DNA from: Bifidobacterium breve
Lineage (GTDB): Bacteria; Actinomycetota; Acidimicrobiia; Acidimicrobiales; Ilumatobacteraceae
Length of the DNA stretch: 37,796 nt
Direction: 5' to 3'
NCBI GenBank assembly: GCA_945901725.1
Contig: CAMDLK010000010.1
Location: forward strand, 1-37,796
Below are positions 25,166 through 34,427 of the stretch, in pieces (position 1 is the stretch's first letter; each line of letters begins with the position of its first letter). The notes beneath the pieces are model-generated. The model did not search any database and had not been told where the DNA came from. It saw only the letters and a list, made by a program, of their open reading frames with translations. Made by a program: the position numbers and the translations under genes.

Positions 25166-26296
25166 ATGTCAATTGATTTCTCAACACGCTGGGCATGGGC
25201 GGAAGTTCGTACAGGACTGATCTCTCACAATGTTGCAATTGTGGCGCAACGTACTGCACCTGTTCAGGTGTGGGCAGTTGTCAAAGCTAATGGATATGGC
25301 CATGGCTCAGTACCCGTGGCACAGGCAGCACTTGCAGGTGGCGCTACTGGGTTATGCGTTGCAATAGTTGATGAAGGTGTCGCATTGCGTCGTGCCGGAA
25401 TAACTGCACCGATTTTGTTGTTGAGCGAACAACCTGCGGAACTTGCAGATCTTATTGTTGGTTATCAACTGACTCCTACGGTTACTACAACGCGTGGAGC
25501 TGCTGTTCTTGCGGCTTCTGCTGCGGCTGCTGATCAGACAATCAAAGTTCATATCAAAGTTGATACTGGCATGCATCGTGTCGGTGTTGCACCCAATGAA
25601 ACAGTGTCTCTCGCTTCGTTTGTTAGCTCGTATGAATCGTTGACTATCGAAGGTGTCTACACGCACTTTGCAGTAGCGGATGACCCATCACATGTCGCCA
25701 ATGCATCACAGCTGAGCGCGTTCAATGCAGTGCTAGATGATTTGTCATCTCGCGGTATAAACCCACCACTTGTTCACGCTGCCAATAGTGCTGCAGCGCT
25801 TGCCAACGAACCAAGCCGGTTCACTATGGTTCGACTCGGAATTGCTATGTATGGTTTGCGCCCAGGCCCAGGAGTGGCCGAACTTTGTGCTGGTCTCATT
25901 CCTGCAATGTCATTGAAGGCTCGTGTGTCGGCAGTGCGTTGGGTGGAAGCAGGCGAGGCAGTTTCCTATGGGCTAGTTCGCCCGTTGGCTAAAGGTTCTC
26001 TGATTGCGACTGTGCCCATTGGCTATGCAGATGGCGTTCCTCGTGCTCTTGGCCGCACCAATGTTCAGGTTTTACTGAATGGTGTTCCTCGCTCATTTGC
26101 AGGCACCATCACAATGGACCAATTGATGATTGATTGTGAATCTGATTCGTCTATCACGGTCGGCGATGAAGTTGTGCTGATTGGTAAGCAAGGCGAACAT
26201 TCTGTGACGGCCGACGATTGGGCAGAAGCACTTGGCACTATTGGTTATGAGATTGTCTGCGGAATTAGCCCACGAATCTTTAGGCGATACTCGTGA
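25166..26296 (+). CDS. alr: Alanine racemase
   Basis: A PLP enzyme of 376 residues that makes D-alanine for peptidoglycan. The PLP lysine is Lys40 in AVVKANGYGHG, and the opposing catalytic tyrosine is Tyr268 in AVSYGLVR. The PLP-phosphate region and dimer interface contain VRLGIAMYGLRPGPG and ATVPIGYADGVPRAL. The start is ATG 25166, 89 bases after acpS; no strong Shine-Dalgarno sequence is seen. Its stop overlaps tsaE as GTGA. Position next to t6A genes is common in actinobacteria. Confidence 0.97.
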   Translation: MSIDFSTRWAWAEVRTGLISHNVAIVAQRTAPVQVWAVVKANGYGHGSVPVAQAALAGGATGLCVAIVDEGVALRRAGITAPILLLSEQPAELADLIVGYQLTPTVTTTRGAAVLAASAAAADQTIKVHIKVDTGMHRVGVAPNETVSLASFVSSYESLTIEGVYTHFAVADDPSHVANASQLSAFNAVLDDLSSRGINPPLVHAANSAAALANEPSRFTMVRLGIAMYGLRPGPGVAELCAGLIPAMSLKARVSAVRWVEAGEAVSYGLVRPLAKGSLIATVPIGYADGVPRALGRTNVQVLLNGVPRSFAGTITMDQLMIDCESDSSITVGDEVVLIGKQGEHSVTADDWAEALGTIGYEIVCGISPRIFRRYS

Positions 26297-26784
26297 TCGA
26301 GCTTCGCGCTTCCGATCTCGGTGACACTCATGCAATTGCCGGTGCGATAGCTGGAGTTGTTCGACCACGAGACCTGATCGTGCTTGTGGGTGAAATGGGC
26401 GCAGGTAAAACTGCCTTTGCAACTGGTTTTGCAAGCGCTCTCGGAGTGCACGGAGATGATCATGTGTCTTCTCCAACGTTTACGTTGATGCATTCGTACA
26501 CATCGGGGCGCATTCCACTGCACCACGTAGATCTGTATCGGCTGACAAGTTTGGCTGAAGTTGCAGACCTTGGCATCCGTGAACTTCTTGACATGGGTGC
26601 CGTTGGACTTGTTGAATGGGGAGATGTTGCGTCTGAAGTTTTAGGTGATGGTCTAAGCGTCACCCTTGTCGCTGATGACGATGATGAAGACGCCCGCACA
26701 ATCACCATTGAAGTTGAGGGCCATGCGTGGGACACCCGCTGGGACTTACTCAAGAATGCACTACGTGGCTGGACGATGCGATGA
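26293..26784 (+). CDS. tsaE: tRNA t6A biosynthesis ATPase TsaE
   Basis: TsaE, 163 residues, is the P-loop ATPase that powers the TsaB-TsaD complex making N6-threonylcarbamoyladenosine at tRNA position 37. The Walker A motif is GEMGAGKT (33-40); SSPTFTLMHSY and HHVDLYRL are the other family blocks, and GLVEWGD is the last one. GTG 26293 overlaps the alr stop, and ATGA overlaps tsaB, so alr-tsaE-tsaB look translationally coupled. Confidence 0.95.
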   Translation: MIELRASDLGDTHAIAGAIAGVVRPRDLIVLVGEMGAGKTAFATGFASALGVHGDDHVSSPTFTLMHSYTSGRIPLHHVDLYRLTSLAEVADLGIRELLDMGAVGLVEWGDVASEVLGDGLSVTLVADDDDEDARTITIEVEGHAWDTRWDLLKNALRGWTMR

Positions 26785-27485
26785 TTCTGGGAATCGAAAC
26801 ATCAGTTGACCATGTCGGAGTGGCAGTAGGGGACTATCGCGGCATTCGTGCACATTCGATGTTGGCAAGTGATCGTCGCCATGCCGAGTCATTGGCGCCC
26901 ATGATTCAATTTGTTCTGCAACAAGCAGATGCCACCATGGCCGATCTGTCAGCAATTGCAGTTGACGTGGGGCCTGGTTTATTCACTGGTATGCGGGTGG
27001 GTATTGCAAGTGCAGCATCACTTGCATGGGCTTTAGAACTTCCGGTTGTTCCGGTGTGCAGTCTTGATGCACTCGCCATGAATGCAGAGTGGTCAGACAA
27101 TGTAGTTGCGGCATCACTTGATGCACGTCGAGGCGAGGTGTATTGGTCGTTGTATCGCATGCGTGGCGTTGGCGTCGAACCACTTCGGTTAACGGAACCT
27201 GTTGTGTCATCGCCTGAAGATATGGCAGTTCACTTGGCTGATCGTGGCGAAGACATTACGTGTGTGGGTACTGGGTTTATTCGCCATGCTGCTCTATTCG
27301 AAGATGTGCCCTGGGCTTTGATGACCGGGGAACCACATGCTTTCCCCACCGCGCAAAAGGTTGTTGTTCTTGCGTCTCACCGCATTGCTGCAGATGACAC
27401 TGTGCTGGCAGGCGAGATCACGCCGATGTATTTGCGCGCACCAGATGCCGAAATCAATTGGCTGACACGTGAGGCAACACAATGA
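26781..27485 (+). CDS. tsaB: tRNA t6A biosynthesis protein TsaB
   Basis: TsaB, 234 residues, is an inactive ASKHA-fold partner of TsaD in t6A synthesis. MILGIETSVDHVGVAV, the DVGPGLFTGMRVG loop and LDARRGEVYWSLY identify it. ATG 26781 forms an ATGA overlap with tsaE; an upstream in-frame ATG (26727) lies inside tsaE and is not needed. Confidence 0.95.
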   Translation: MILGIETSVDHVGVAVGDYRGIRAHSMLASDRRHAESLAPMIQFVLQQADATMADLSAIAVDVGPGLFTGMRVGIASAASLAWALELPVVPVCSLDALAMNAEWSDNVVAASLDARRGEVYWSLYRMRGVGVEPLRLTEPVVSSPEDMAVHLADRGEDITCVGTGFIRHAALFEDVPWALMTGEPHAFPTAQKVVVLASHRIAADDTVLAGEITPMYLRAPDAEINWLTREATQ

Positions 27486-28009
27486 GTTTCCTTCGTGAAC
27501 GCATGACTGATGCATTAACCACAGAAACGATGCGCCGCCGTCATCTTCGTCGAGTGATGGAGATTGAGGAAGGGCTATACCCACGCCCATGGACTCACCG
27601 CACATTTGTTACTGAAATTTCACTGATGCGTGAAGGTGCCAGGTACTACCTGGTCGCATATGTCGGTGACGTTTTAGTCGGCTATGGCGGTCTGATGTTC
27701 AGCGGTGACGACGCCCACGTTACGAATGTGGCAGTCGATCCTGATTGGCAGGGACGTGGCGTTGCCACCGAAATCATGCTCGACCTTGTGATTCTTGCGC
27801 GCGACCGTGGATGTTTAGCAATGACTCTTGAAGTTCGACACACAAATACTGCAGCCCAGCAGTTGTATAGGCGTTTCGGTTTCGTGCCAGCAGGAATACG
27901 TAAGAAGTACTACGAGAACAAGGACGACGCCATCATCATGTGGGCACATGGCATTGATACGCCTGAGTTCTTGGAACGCGTTCGCCTTATCGAATCGAGA
28001 CGGCCATGA
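27482..28009 (+). CDS. rimI: Ribosomal-protein-alanine N-acetyltransferase RimI-like
   Basis: A GNAT acetyltransferase of 175 residues, in the RimI position between tsaB and tsaD; RimI acetylates the N-terminus of S18. The acetyl-CoA loop is VDPDWQGRGVATEIM, followed by LEVRHTNTAAQQLYRRFGF and RKKYYENKDDAIIMW, the RimI signature. Both ends overlap neighbours as ATGA. The protein may have other N-terminal targets, as broad specificity is known for actinobacterial RimI. Confidence 0.93.
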   Translation: MSFLRERMTDALTTETMRRRHLRRVMEIEEGLYPRPWTHRTFVTEISLMREGARYYLVAYVGDVLVGYGGLMFSGDDAHVTNVAVDPDWQGRGVATEIMLDLVILARDRGCLAMTLEVRHTNTAAQQLYRRFGFVPAGIRKKYYENKDDAIIMWAHGIDTPEFLERVRLIESRRP

Positions 28010-29034
28010 CATCACATGTAGTGAATGAATCAACAGTGGTGCTTGCGATTGAAACAAGCTGTGATGAAACTGCTGCGTCAGTTGTTATGGGCGGCAATGA
28101 CATTTTGTCTTCCATCGTTTCTAGTCAGATTGAAATTCATGCGCGCTTTGGCGGTGTCGTGCCCGAAGTGGCAAGCCGTGCCCACTTGGAAGCGCTTATT
28201 CCTGTGGTCAATGCTGCAATCACGGAAGCGGGCATCTTGCCGTCACGTGTTGATGTTGTTGCCGCAACAGCTGGCCCAGGCCTCATTGGTGCATTGCTTG
28301 TTGGCGTGTCTGCGGCGAAGTCTCTTGCGCTTGTGTGGGACAAACCGTTTGTTGGCGTGAATCATTTAGAAGCTCACCTGTATGCCGGGCTACTTGATGA
28401 CCCCACATTGCAATTCCCGCTGGTGGTCTTACTTGTATCTGGTGGCCACACCATGATTATCGAAATGCGTGGCCATGGTGATTACGTGATCATGGGCCGC
28501 ACTATTGATGATGCTGCTGGTGAGGCGTACGACAAGGTCGCACGGTATTTGCAACTTGGGTATCCGGGTGGTCCGGCAATTGACAAACTGGCGCCCAGTG
28601 GAAACCCACATGCTGTTGAGTTCCCTCGCGCCATGATGCATGACGGTCTTGATGTGTCGTTTAGTGGTTTGAAGACTTCAGTCATTAACTATGTAAAGAA
28701 GAACCCAGATGTCTCCAACGTTGATATCGCCGCTTCTTTTCAAGCTGCTGTTGTTGATGTGCTGTGTGCAAAAACCATTCGTGCGGCACAAAAAGTTGGA
28801 GCAAAAGGAATTGTGCTTGGTGGAGGAGTATCCGCCAACTCATTGCTGCGCTCTGAAATGACAGCTCGTGGTGCTGCTGCGGGTTTCACAGTGGCGTTGC
28901 CAAGCCGTGAAATGTGCACTGATAACGCTGCAATGATTGCAGCTGCAGCGTGGCACAGGCTTGCGTCTGACGGTCCTACGAACTTGTCATGTGGTGCGTA
29001 CCCGAACCTCAAACTAGATGCGGTCCCACGATGA
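28006..29034 (+). CDS. tsaD: tRNA N6-adenosine threonylcarbamoyltransferase TsaD
   Basis: TsaD (Gcp/Kae1/Qri7 family), 342 residues, transfers the threonylcarbamoyl group to A37 of ANN-decoding tRNAs. LAIETSCDETAASVV is the N-terminal ASKHA motif; metal ligands are His120 and His124 in NHLEAHLYAG and Asp306 in CTDNAAMIA. VVPEVASRAHLE and FSGLKTSV are further signatures. With tsaB and tsaE the dedicated set is complete except for TsaC, which is not in the window. ATGA overlaps join it to rimI and to the Dus gene. Confidence 0.97.
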   Translation: MTSHVVNESTVVLAIETSCDETAASVVMGGNDILSSIVSSQIEIHARFGGVVPEVASRAHLEALIPVVNAAITEAGILPSRVDVVAATAGPGLIGALLVGVSAAKSLALVWDKPFVGVNHLEAHLYAGLLDDPTLQFPLVVLLVSGGHTMIIEMRGHGDYVIMGRTIDDAAGEAYDKVARYLQLGYPGGPAIDKLAPSGNPHAVEFPRAMMHDGLDVSFSGLKTSVINYVKKNPDVSNVDIAASFQAAVVDVLCAKTIRAAQKVGAKGIVLGGGVSANSLLRSEMTARGAAAGFTVALPSREMCTDNAAMIAAAAWHRLASDGPTNLSCGAYPNLKLDAVPR

Positions 29035-30167
29035 CGCGTTTACCGCTTGTCCTTCGTGGTCGAGAGTTTCCTATTCCTGTGGTGCTTGCACCAATGGCGG
29101 GCGTTACCAATATTCCTTTCCGTGCGCAGTGCCGTACGTTTGGGCCTGATCTTATTTATGTCAGTGAAATGGTGATGGCCGTTGCGCTTGTTCATGGCAA
29201 TGAGCGAACCAAGAAGATGGTTGCATTCGGGCCCGATGAAGATTTCCGTAGTTTGCAGATTTACGGAAGTGATCCTGACTTCGTAGGCAAGGCTGTGCGC
29301 GCATTGTGCGAACAAGACATTGCAGACCACATTGATATGAACTTCGGTTGCCCGGCAACAAAGGTCACTCGCAAAGGCGGCGGGGCAGCGGTTCCAGTAA
29401 AACGCAATCTGACTCGCGCAATTATGGCGGCAGCAGTGAAAGCGGCCGAGCCATATGGCGTGCCCATCACGTGCAAGTTCCGCATTGGCATCAACGACAA
29501 CATCACCACATTTCTTGATACTGGCAAAACAGCAGAAGACGAAGGCATAGCAATGATTGCCTTGCATGCACGTACAGCCGAACAACACTATGCAGGCCAT
29601 TCTCATTGGGAAAAGATTGCGGAACTAAAACAAGCCGTGACAAGTATTCCTGTACTGGGGAACGGCGATATCTGGGAAGCGCAAGATGCCATCGACATGA
29701 TGGAACAGACCGGTTGCGATGGTGTTGTTGTGGGGCGCGGATGCCTTGGAAAGCCGTGGCTGTTTCGTGATCTTGTTGATGCGTTCAGTGGTCGCGAAGT
29801 GCAAGCATCACCAAATCTTGGTTTTGTTCTGAACGTTATGCAGGAACATGCACAAGGTCTGATGGAAATTATGGGCCCTGACTACGGCATTCGAAATTTC
29901 CGTAAACACTGCGGTTGGTATCTCACTGGGTATCCAGTTGGTTCCGAAGTGCGCAGATTATTTGCCACAGTGTCAACGTTCGAGCAGTTAAAAGAAATCT
30001 CGTCGCAACTTGATCACGAAATGACACTTCTGCCTGGTGGCGAACGCTTTACTCGCGGTCATACAAACGGCCCTATCAAAGTTGTGTTGCCAGAGGGCTA
30101 CTTAGATAATCGTGATGATCTCACAGTGCCAGATGATGGCCATGAGATGGCGTTAAGCGGCGGCTAA
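29031..30167 (+). CDS. tRNA-dihydrouridine synthase
   Basis: A flavoprotein of 378 residues that reduces uridines in the tRNA D-loop. LAPMAGVTNIPFR is the FMN-binding start, Cys107 in MNFGCPATKV is the catalytic acid, and HARTAEQHYAGHSHW, VLGNGDIW and GVVVGRGCLGKPWLF complete the TIM barrel; a helical C-terminal domain (RNFRKHCGWYLTGYP) binds tRNA. It resembles DusB. ATG 29031 overlaps the tsaD stop. The stop codon overlaps the tail of the minus-strand gene by four bases. Confidence 0.95.
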   Translation: MTRLPLVLRGREFPIPVVLAPMAGVTNIPFRAQCRTFGPDLIYVSEMVMAVALVHGNERTKKMVAFGPDEDFRSLQIYGSDPDFVGKAVRALCEQDIADHIDMNFGCPATKVTRKGGGAAVPVKRNLTRAIMAAAVKAAEPYGVPITCKFRIGINDNITTFLDTGKTAEDEGIAMIALHARTAEQHYAGHSHWEKIAELKQAVTSIPVLGNGDIWEAQDAIDMMEQTGCDGVVVGRGCLGKPWLFRDLVDAFSGREVQASPNLGFVLNVMQEHAQGLMEIMGPDYGIRNFRKHCGWYLTGYPVGSEVRRLFATVSTFEQLKEISSQLDHEMTLLPGGERFTRGHTNGPIKVVLPEGYLDNRDDLTVPDDGHEMALSGG

Positions 30168-30466
30168 ATAAGTTTCGACAGTGCAACTGCCACAGCGACC
30201 GTCACGGCGTTCATAGCGATCATGGTCGTGATCAACCATTTCGTTTGCTCGTGGATTAGTTTGCGTACATTGACTTCAATTGTCAACTGAAGATTGAGCA
30301 TGTCGCCTTTGAGTTCATCGCGTAGATGTTGCAGGTCGGTTTTGGTGGCGACGTCGGCCCAGCCGACGGGAGGAAGAAGTTCCATAAGTGTGTCTGCTGC
30401 CTCCTCGCTCAGAATCTGACCGATTGCGGTCCGTAGTTGAAATCTAGACGCTTCAGTGATGCTCAT
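30164..30466 (-). CDS. Small coiled-coil protein with C-terminal membrane segment
   Basis: About 100 residues from the ATG at 30466; upstream in-frame starts at 30532 and 30544 would overlap maf. The first part has SRFQLRTAIGQILSEEAAD and MELLPPVGWADVATKTDLQ, followed by a predicted coiled coil (LRDELKGDMLNLQLTIEVNV) and one hydrophobic segment, ITTMIAMNAVTVAVAVAL, at the very end. The pattern recalls small actinobacterial proteins with VGWADVATK-like motifs, some assigned to DUF1640/CCDC90-like tail-anchored families. Function unknown. It is convergent with the Dus gene and divergent from maf; no Shine-Dalgarno sequence is evident. Confidence 0.7.
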   Translation of the reverse strand: MSITEASRFQLRTAIGQILSEEAADTLMELLPPVGWADVATKTDLQHLRDELKGDMLNLQLTIEVNVRKLIHEQTKWLITTMIAMNAVTVAVAVALSKLI

Positions 30467-30489
30467 GTCATTGATGTGTGCGGGCGTCG

Positions 30490-30504
30490 TAGAGTTCTGG
30501 AATG
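30490..30504 (+). promoter_or_regulatory. Possible minus-10 element of a leaderless maf transcript
   Basis: TAGAGT (30490-30495) stands 6 bases before the maf ATG (30502), which has no Shine-Dalgarno sequence. It lies in the 35-base gap between divergent starts. Same geometry as before the htrA-like and glmS-like genes. Confidence 0.4.
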
Positions 30505-31077
30505 GAATCTGAGAGTTTCGTTGTGCTCGCATCACGTTCACCACGTCGCGTTGAACTGTTGAAGCAAATAGTTACCGACTTCACTGTGGTGCCAGCTGAT
30601 ATTGATGAAACTCCTTACGCACACGAAGACCCAGTCTCCTATGTGAAACGCCTTGCACTAGAGAAAGCTCGTGCCGTATATGTGGTCAGCGATTCTTCTG
30701 CAATCGTGATCGGCGCTGACACCACGGTTGACCTTGATGGGCACATATTTGGTCAGCCTGTCGATGACGACGACGCCCGCCGCATGTTGACCCTTCTCAG
30801 TGGAACCACCCACCAGGTCCATACAGGGGTGGCAGTGGTCAGCGCCAAGGGCGAAGAGGTCGAGACCGTCAGTTCCACTGTCACCTTTCTTGACCTTCGG
30901 CCAGAGATGCTCGAGTGGTACGTCGGCACAGGCGAATCGGCTGGGAAGGCCGGTTCCTACGCCATTCAAGGCCACGGCAGTGCTTTGGTGGCCACATCGT
31001 CAGGTTCGATGAGCAATATCATCGGCCTGCCCCTCGAAGAGACTGCCCGGCTGCTCGGGGTTCCGGCCCCGAAATAG
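30502..31077 (+). CDS. maf: Maf-type nucleoside triphosphate pyrophosphatase
   Basis: A Maf/HAM1-fold protein of 191 residues that hydrolyses non-canonical or modified NTPs (dTTP/UTP or 7-methyl-GTP in known members) to monophosphates. LASRSPRRVELL, GADTTVDLDG with catalytic Asp73, GKAGSYAIQGHGS and SNIIGLPLEET are the family motifs. The following groES gene is under separate CIRCE control. Confidence 0.95.
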   Translation: MESESFVVLASRSPRRVELLKQIVTDFTVVPADIDETPYAHEDPVSYVKRLALEKARAVYVVSDSSAIVIGADTTVDLDGHIFGQPVDDDDARRMLTLLSGTTHQVHTGVAVVSAKGEEVETVSSTVTFLDLRPEMLEWYVGTGESAGKAGSYAIQGHGSALVATSSGSMSNIIGLPLEETARLLGVPAPK

Positions 31078-31127
31078 GACACCGAAACGGGTCTGGCGTT
31101 GCTAAGGCGGCCCGCTAGTCCGTATCA

Positions 31128-31154
31128 TTAGCAGTCGCACTCCTCGAGTGCTAA
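31128..31154 (+). promoter_or_regulatory. CIRCE operator (HrcA-binding site) of groES-groEL
   Basis: TTAGCAGTC (31128-31136), nine bases, then GAGTGCTAA (31146-31154) matches the CIRCE consensus TTAGCACTC-N9-GAGTGCTAA with one change in the left arm. HrcA represses here until heat shock. Unusually the spacer contains GCACTC, so the right arm can also pair with a second left half only 3 bases away. It overlaps a possible minus-10 box TATCAT at 31124-31129. Confidence 0.9.
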
Positions 31155-31159
31155 TCCCC

Positions 31160-31177
31160 GGACCGGGTCACCGGTCC
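31160..31177 (+). other. Hairpin in the groES leader
   Basis: GGACCGG (31160-31166) pairs perfectly with CCGGTCC (31171-31177) around GTCA, between the CIRCE element and the GGAGG ribosome-binding site. It may stabilise the mRNA 5' end; no function is shown. Confidence 0.4.
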
Positions 31178-31196
31178 TACTTCTCGGAGGAACATT

Positions 31197-33130
<1,934 letters not shown>

Positions 33131-33182
33131 TTCCCCTTTCGGAATAAAACATTTCAGGGTGTGTTTCACCCAGAGCCTCCCG

Positions 33183-33224
33183 TTGATGGCCCGGACCGTT
33201 TGGTCCGGGCCATCAATATTTCTA
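33183..33224 (+). terminator. Rho-independent terminator after groEL
   Basis: A perfect 15-bp stem, TTGATGGCCCGGACC (33183-33197) with GGTCCGGGCCATCAA (33202-33216), around a GTTT loop, followed by TATTTCT. Confidence 0.88.
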
Positions 33225-33229
33225 GGGCG

Positions 33230-33245
33230 TACCCTGTAGTTCATG
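33230..33245 (+). promoter_or_regulatory. Possible minus-10 element of a leaderless transcript
   Basis: TACCCT (33230-33235) lies 7 bases before ATG 33243 and no Shine-Dalgarno sequence is present. The bases CTGTAGT(T)C before the ATG also occur before the glmS-like ATG (CTGTAGTC). Weak but recurrent. Confidence 0.3.
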
Positions 33246-33599
33246 AAACTTCGCGTCAAAGGCATGTGGCTAGTACAGCTATGTGAATATGTCATTGGTT
33301 TCGCACTCGCTATGTCGGCGGCGAACTCTGTTAGCCCAGCAGCGCTTGCTGTCGTTGCTATTGCCATCATTGTCAATCCCGCCATTTCCGATGGGTCACT
33401 TGCGGCCTTTCATATTCTTAAACCACGCTCTCACCGCGCGGTGGGTATTGGCATTGCAGCCAGCGCTGTCGTAATCGCAGCCATTGCACCGCTAAATCTC
33501 ACGTCTCGACTCACACTTGTCGTTGCGGCGCTGACACAGGGCTTTGTGTCGGTACGCTTCGGGCATGGCTTTCGAACGACCAGCACCAGACCTCAATAA
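33243..33599 (+). CDS. Small membrane protein of unknown function
   Basis: A 118-residue hydrophobic protein with about three or four membrane segments: around 10-30 (VQLCEYVIGFALAMSAANS), 30-50 (AALAVVAIAIIV), 66-83 (AVGIGIAASAVVIAAIAPL) and a weaker one near 88-105. Basic loops lie between. I do not recognise a family. It overlaps the next small gene by 35 bases and may start a three-gene unit with it and the Nudix hydrolase gene. Confidence 0.7.
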   Translation: MKLRVKGMWLVQLCEYVIGFALAMSAANSVSPAALAVVAIAIIVNPAISDGSLAAFHILKPRSHRAVGIGIAASAVVIAAIAPLNLTSRLTLVVAALTQGFVSVRFGHGFRTTSTRPQ

Positions 33600-33735
33600 A
33601 TTGATCACCGCATGGGACCTTTTTGAAAAAGGCGAAGAGATGCCAGGTCGCATTCTCGCCAACTTAAAGACAGCCGGACTTGCTGAAGTTCTTGCTGAGC
33701 TCAAATCATCTGGTTGGACTCCTACAGCATCGTGA
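33565..33735 (+). CDS. Conserved small protein of unknown function (56 residues)
   Basis: A soluble 56-residue protein starting MAFERPAPDLNKLITAWDLF, with EKGEEMPGRILANLKTAGLA and a C-terminal amphipathic helix. Short proteins with the PDLxxLLxAWxxWExGExxPGRVLAxLKxAG pattern are familiar from Acidimicrobiia, which argues that it is real. It lies in another frame over the last 35 bases of the membrane protein gene and overlaps the Nudix gene start as GTGA. Function unknown. Confidence 0.72.
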   Translation: MAFERPAPDLNKLITAWDLFEKGEEMPGRILANLKTAGLAEVLAELKSSGWTPTAS

Positions 33736-34418
33736 GCCAACGACGCGGAGGTAATCAAAACATCCCGCGCCCCGACAATTGGCGTCTCGGTGACATTCCT
33801 GAATGGATGAACCGTGATTTCTCTGTACTCAATGACATTGAAGAAATCAGTCGCCGGCTACACCTTCATGTTGTTTCAGACCAACCGGCAAATCTTGATC
33901 TGAGACAAGAATGGGTGGCATCGTCTCGACCATCAGCAGTTCTTATTCCACTACTCGTCACGAATGACGGACCTTCGGTATTGCTCACTCGTCGCGCTGA
34001 TCATTTACGTAGTCATAAGGGTGAGATTTCATTTCCTGGCGGTCGCATGGAACCACATGAAACTCCACATGAAACTGCACTGCGTGAAGCCCATGAAGAA
34101 GTTGCACTGCCTCATGATGTTGTCACAATCATCGGAACGCTTGAACCAATCGCCACCTTCGTTAGTAACAGCCACATCACGCCGGTTATTGCACTTGTCG
34201 AAGGTGAACCCGCATTACGTGCTGACCCTGGGGAAGTAGCGCGCATTATGACGGTGCCATTGCATAACCTTGCACGCACAGACACCTACCGCAATGAGTG
34301 GTGGTCAACAGACCGCGGCGAGATCAATATTCACTTCTTTGAATTAGATGATGAAACCGTATGGGGCGCAACTGGTCGACTTCTGCACCAACTGATTGAT
34401 GCCATCACCATGCCATAA
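33732..34418 (+). CDS. Nudix hydrolase, CoA-pyrophosphatase-like
   Basis: A 228-residue Nudix protein. The Nudix box spans 104-126 (GRMEPHETPHETALREAHEE, then VAL), matching GX5EX7REUXEEXGU except for Ala in place of the final Gly. It is preceded by SHKGEISFPGG, the signature of the NudL/NUDT7-type CoA pyrophosphatase subgroup that cuts CoA to 4'-phosphopantetheine and ADP. The start is GTG 33732, overlapping the previous stop; an upstream TTG at 33714 would add six residues. Its exact substrate is uncertain. It converges with the phospholipase gene with one base between stop codons. Confidence 0.88.
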   Translation: MSQRRGGNQNIPRPDNWRLGDIPEWMNRDFSVLNDIEEISRRLHLHVVSDQPANLDLRQEWVASSRPSAVLIPLLVTNDGPSVLLTRRADHLRSHKGEISFPGGRMEPHETPHETALREAHEEVALPHDVVTIIGTLEPIATFVSNSHITPVIALVEGEPALRADPGEVARIMTVPLHNLARTDTYRNEWWSTDRGEINIHFFELDDETVWGATGRLLHQLIDAITMP

Positions 34419-34427
34419 GTTATGGCG
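34412..34427. other. Palindrome holding both convergent stop codons
   Basis: GCCATAA (34412-34418) and TTATGGC (34420-34426) form a perfect inverted repeat about one base, containing the Nudix TAA and the phospholipase TAA on opposite strands. Too tight for a stable hairpin loop; no other terminator is visible between the genes. Confidence 0.5.
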
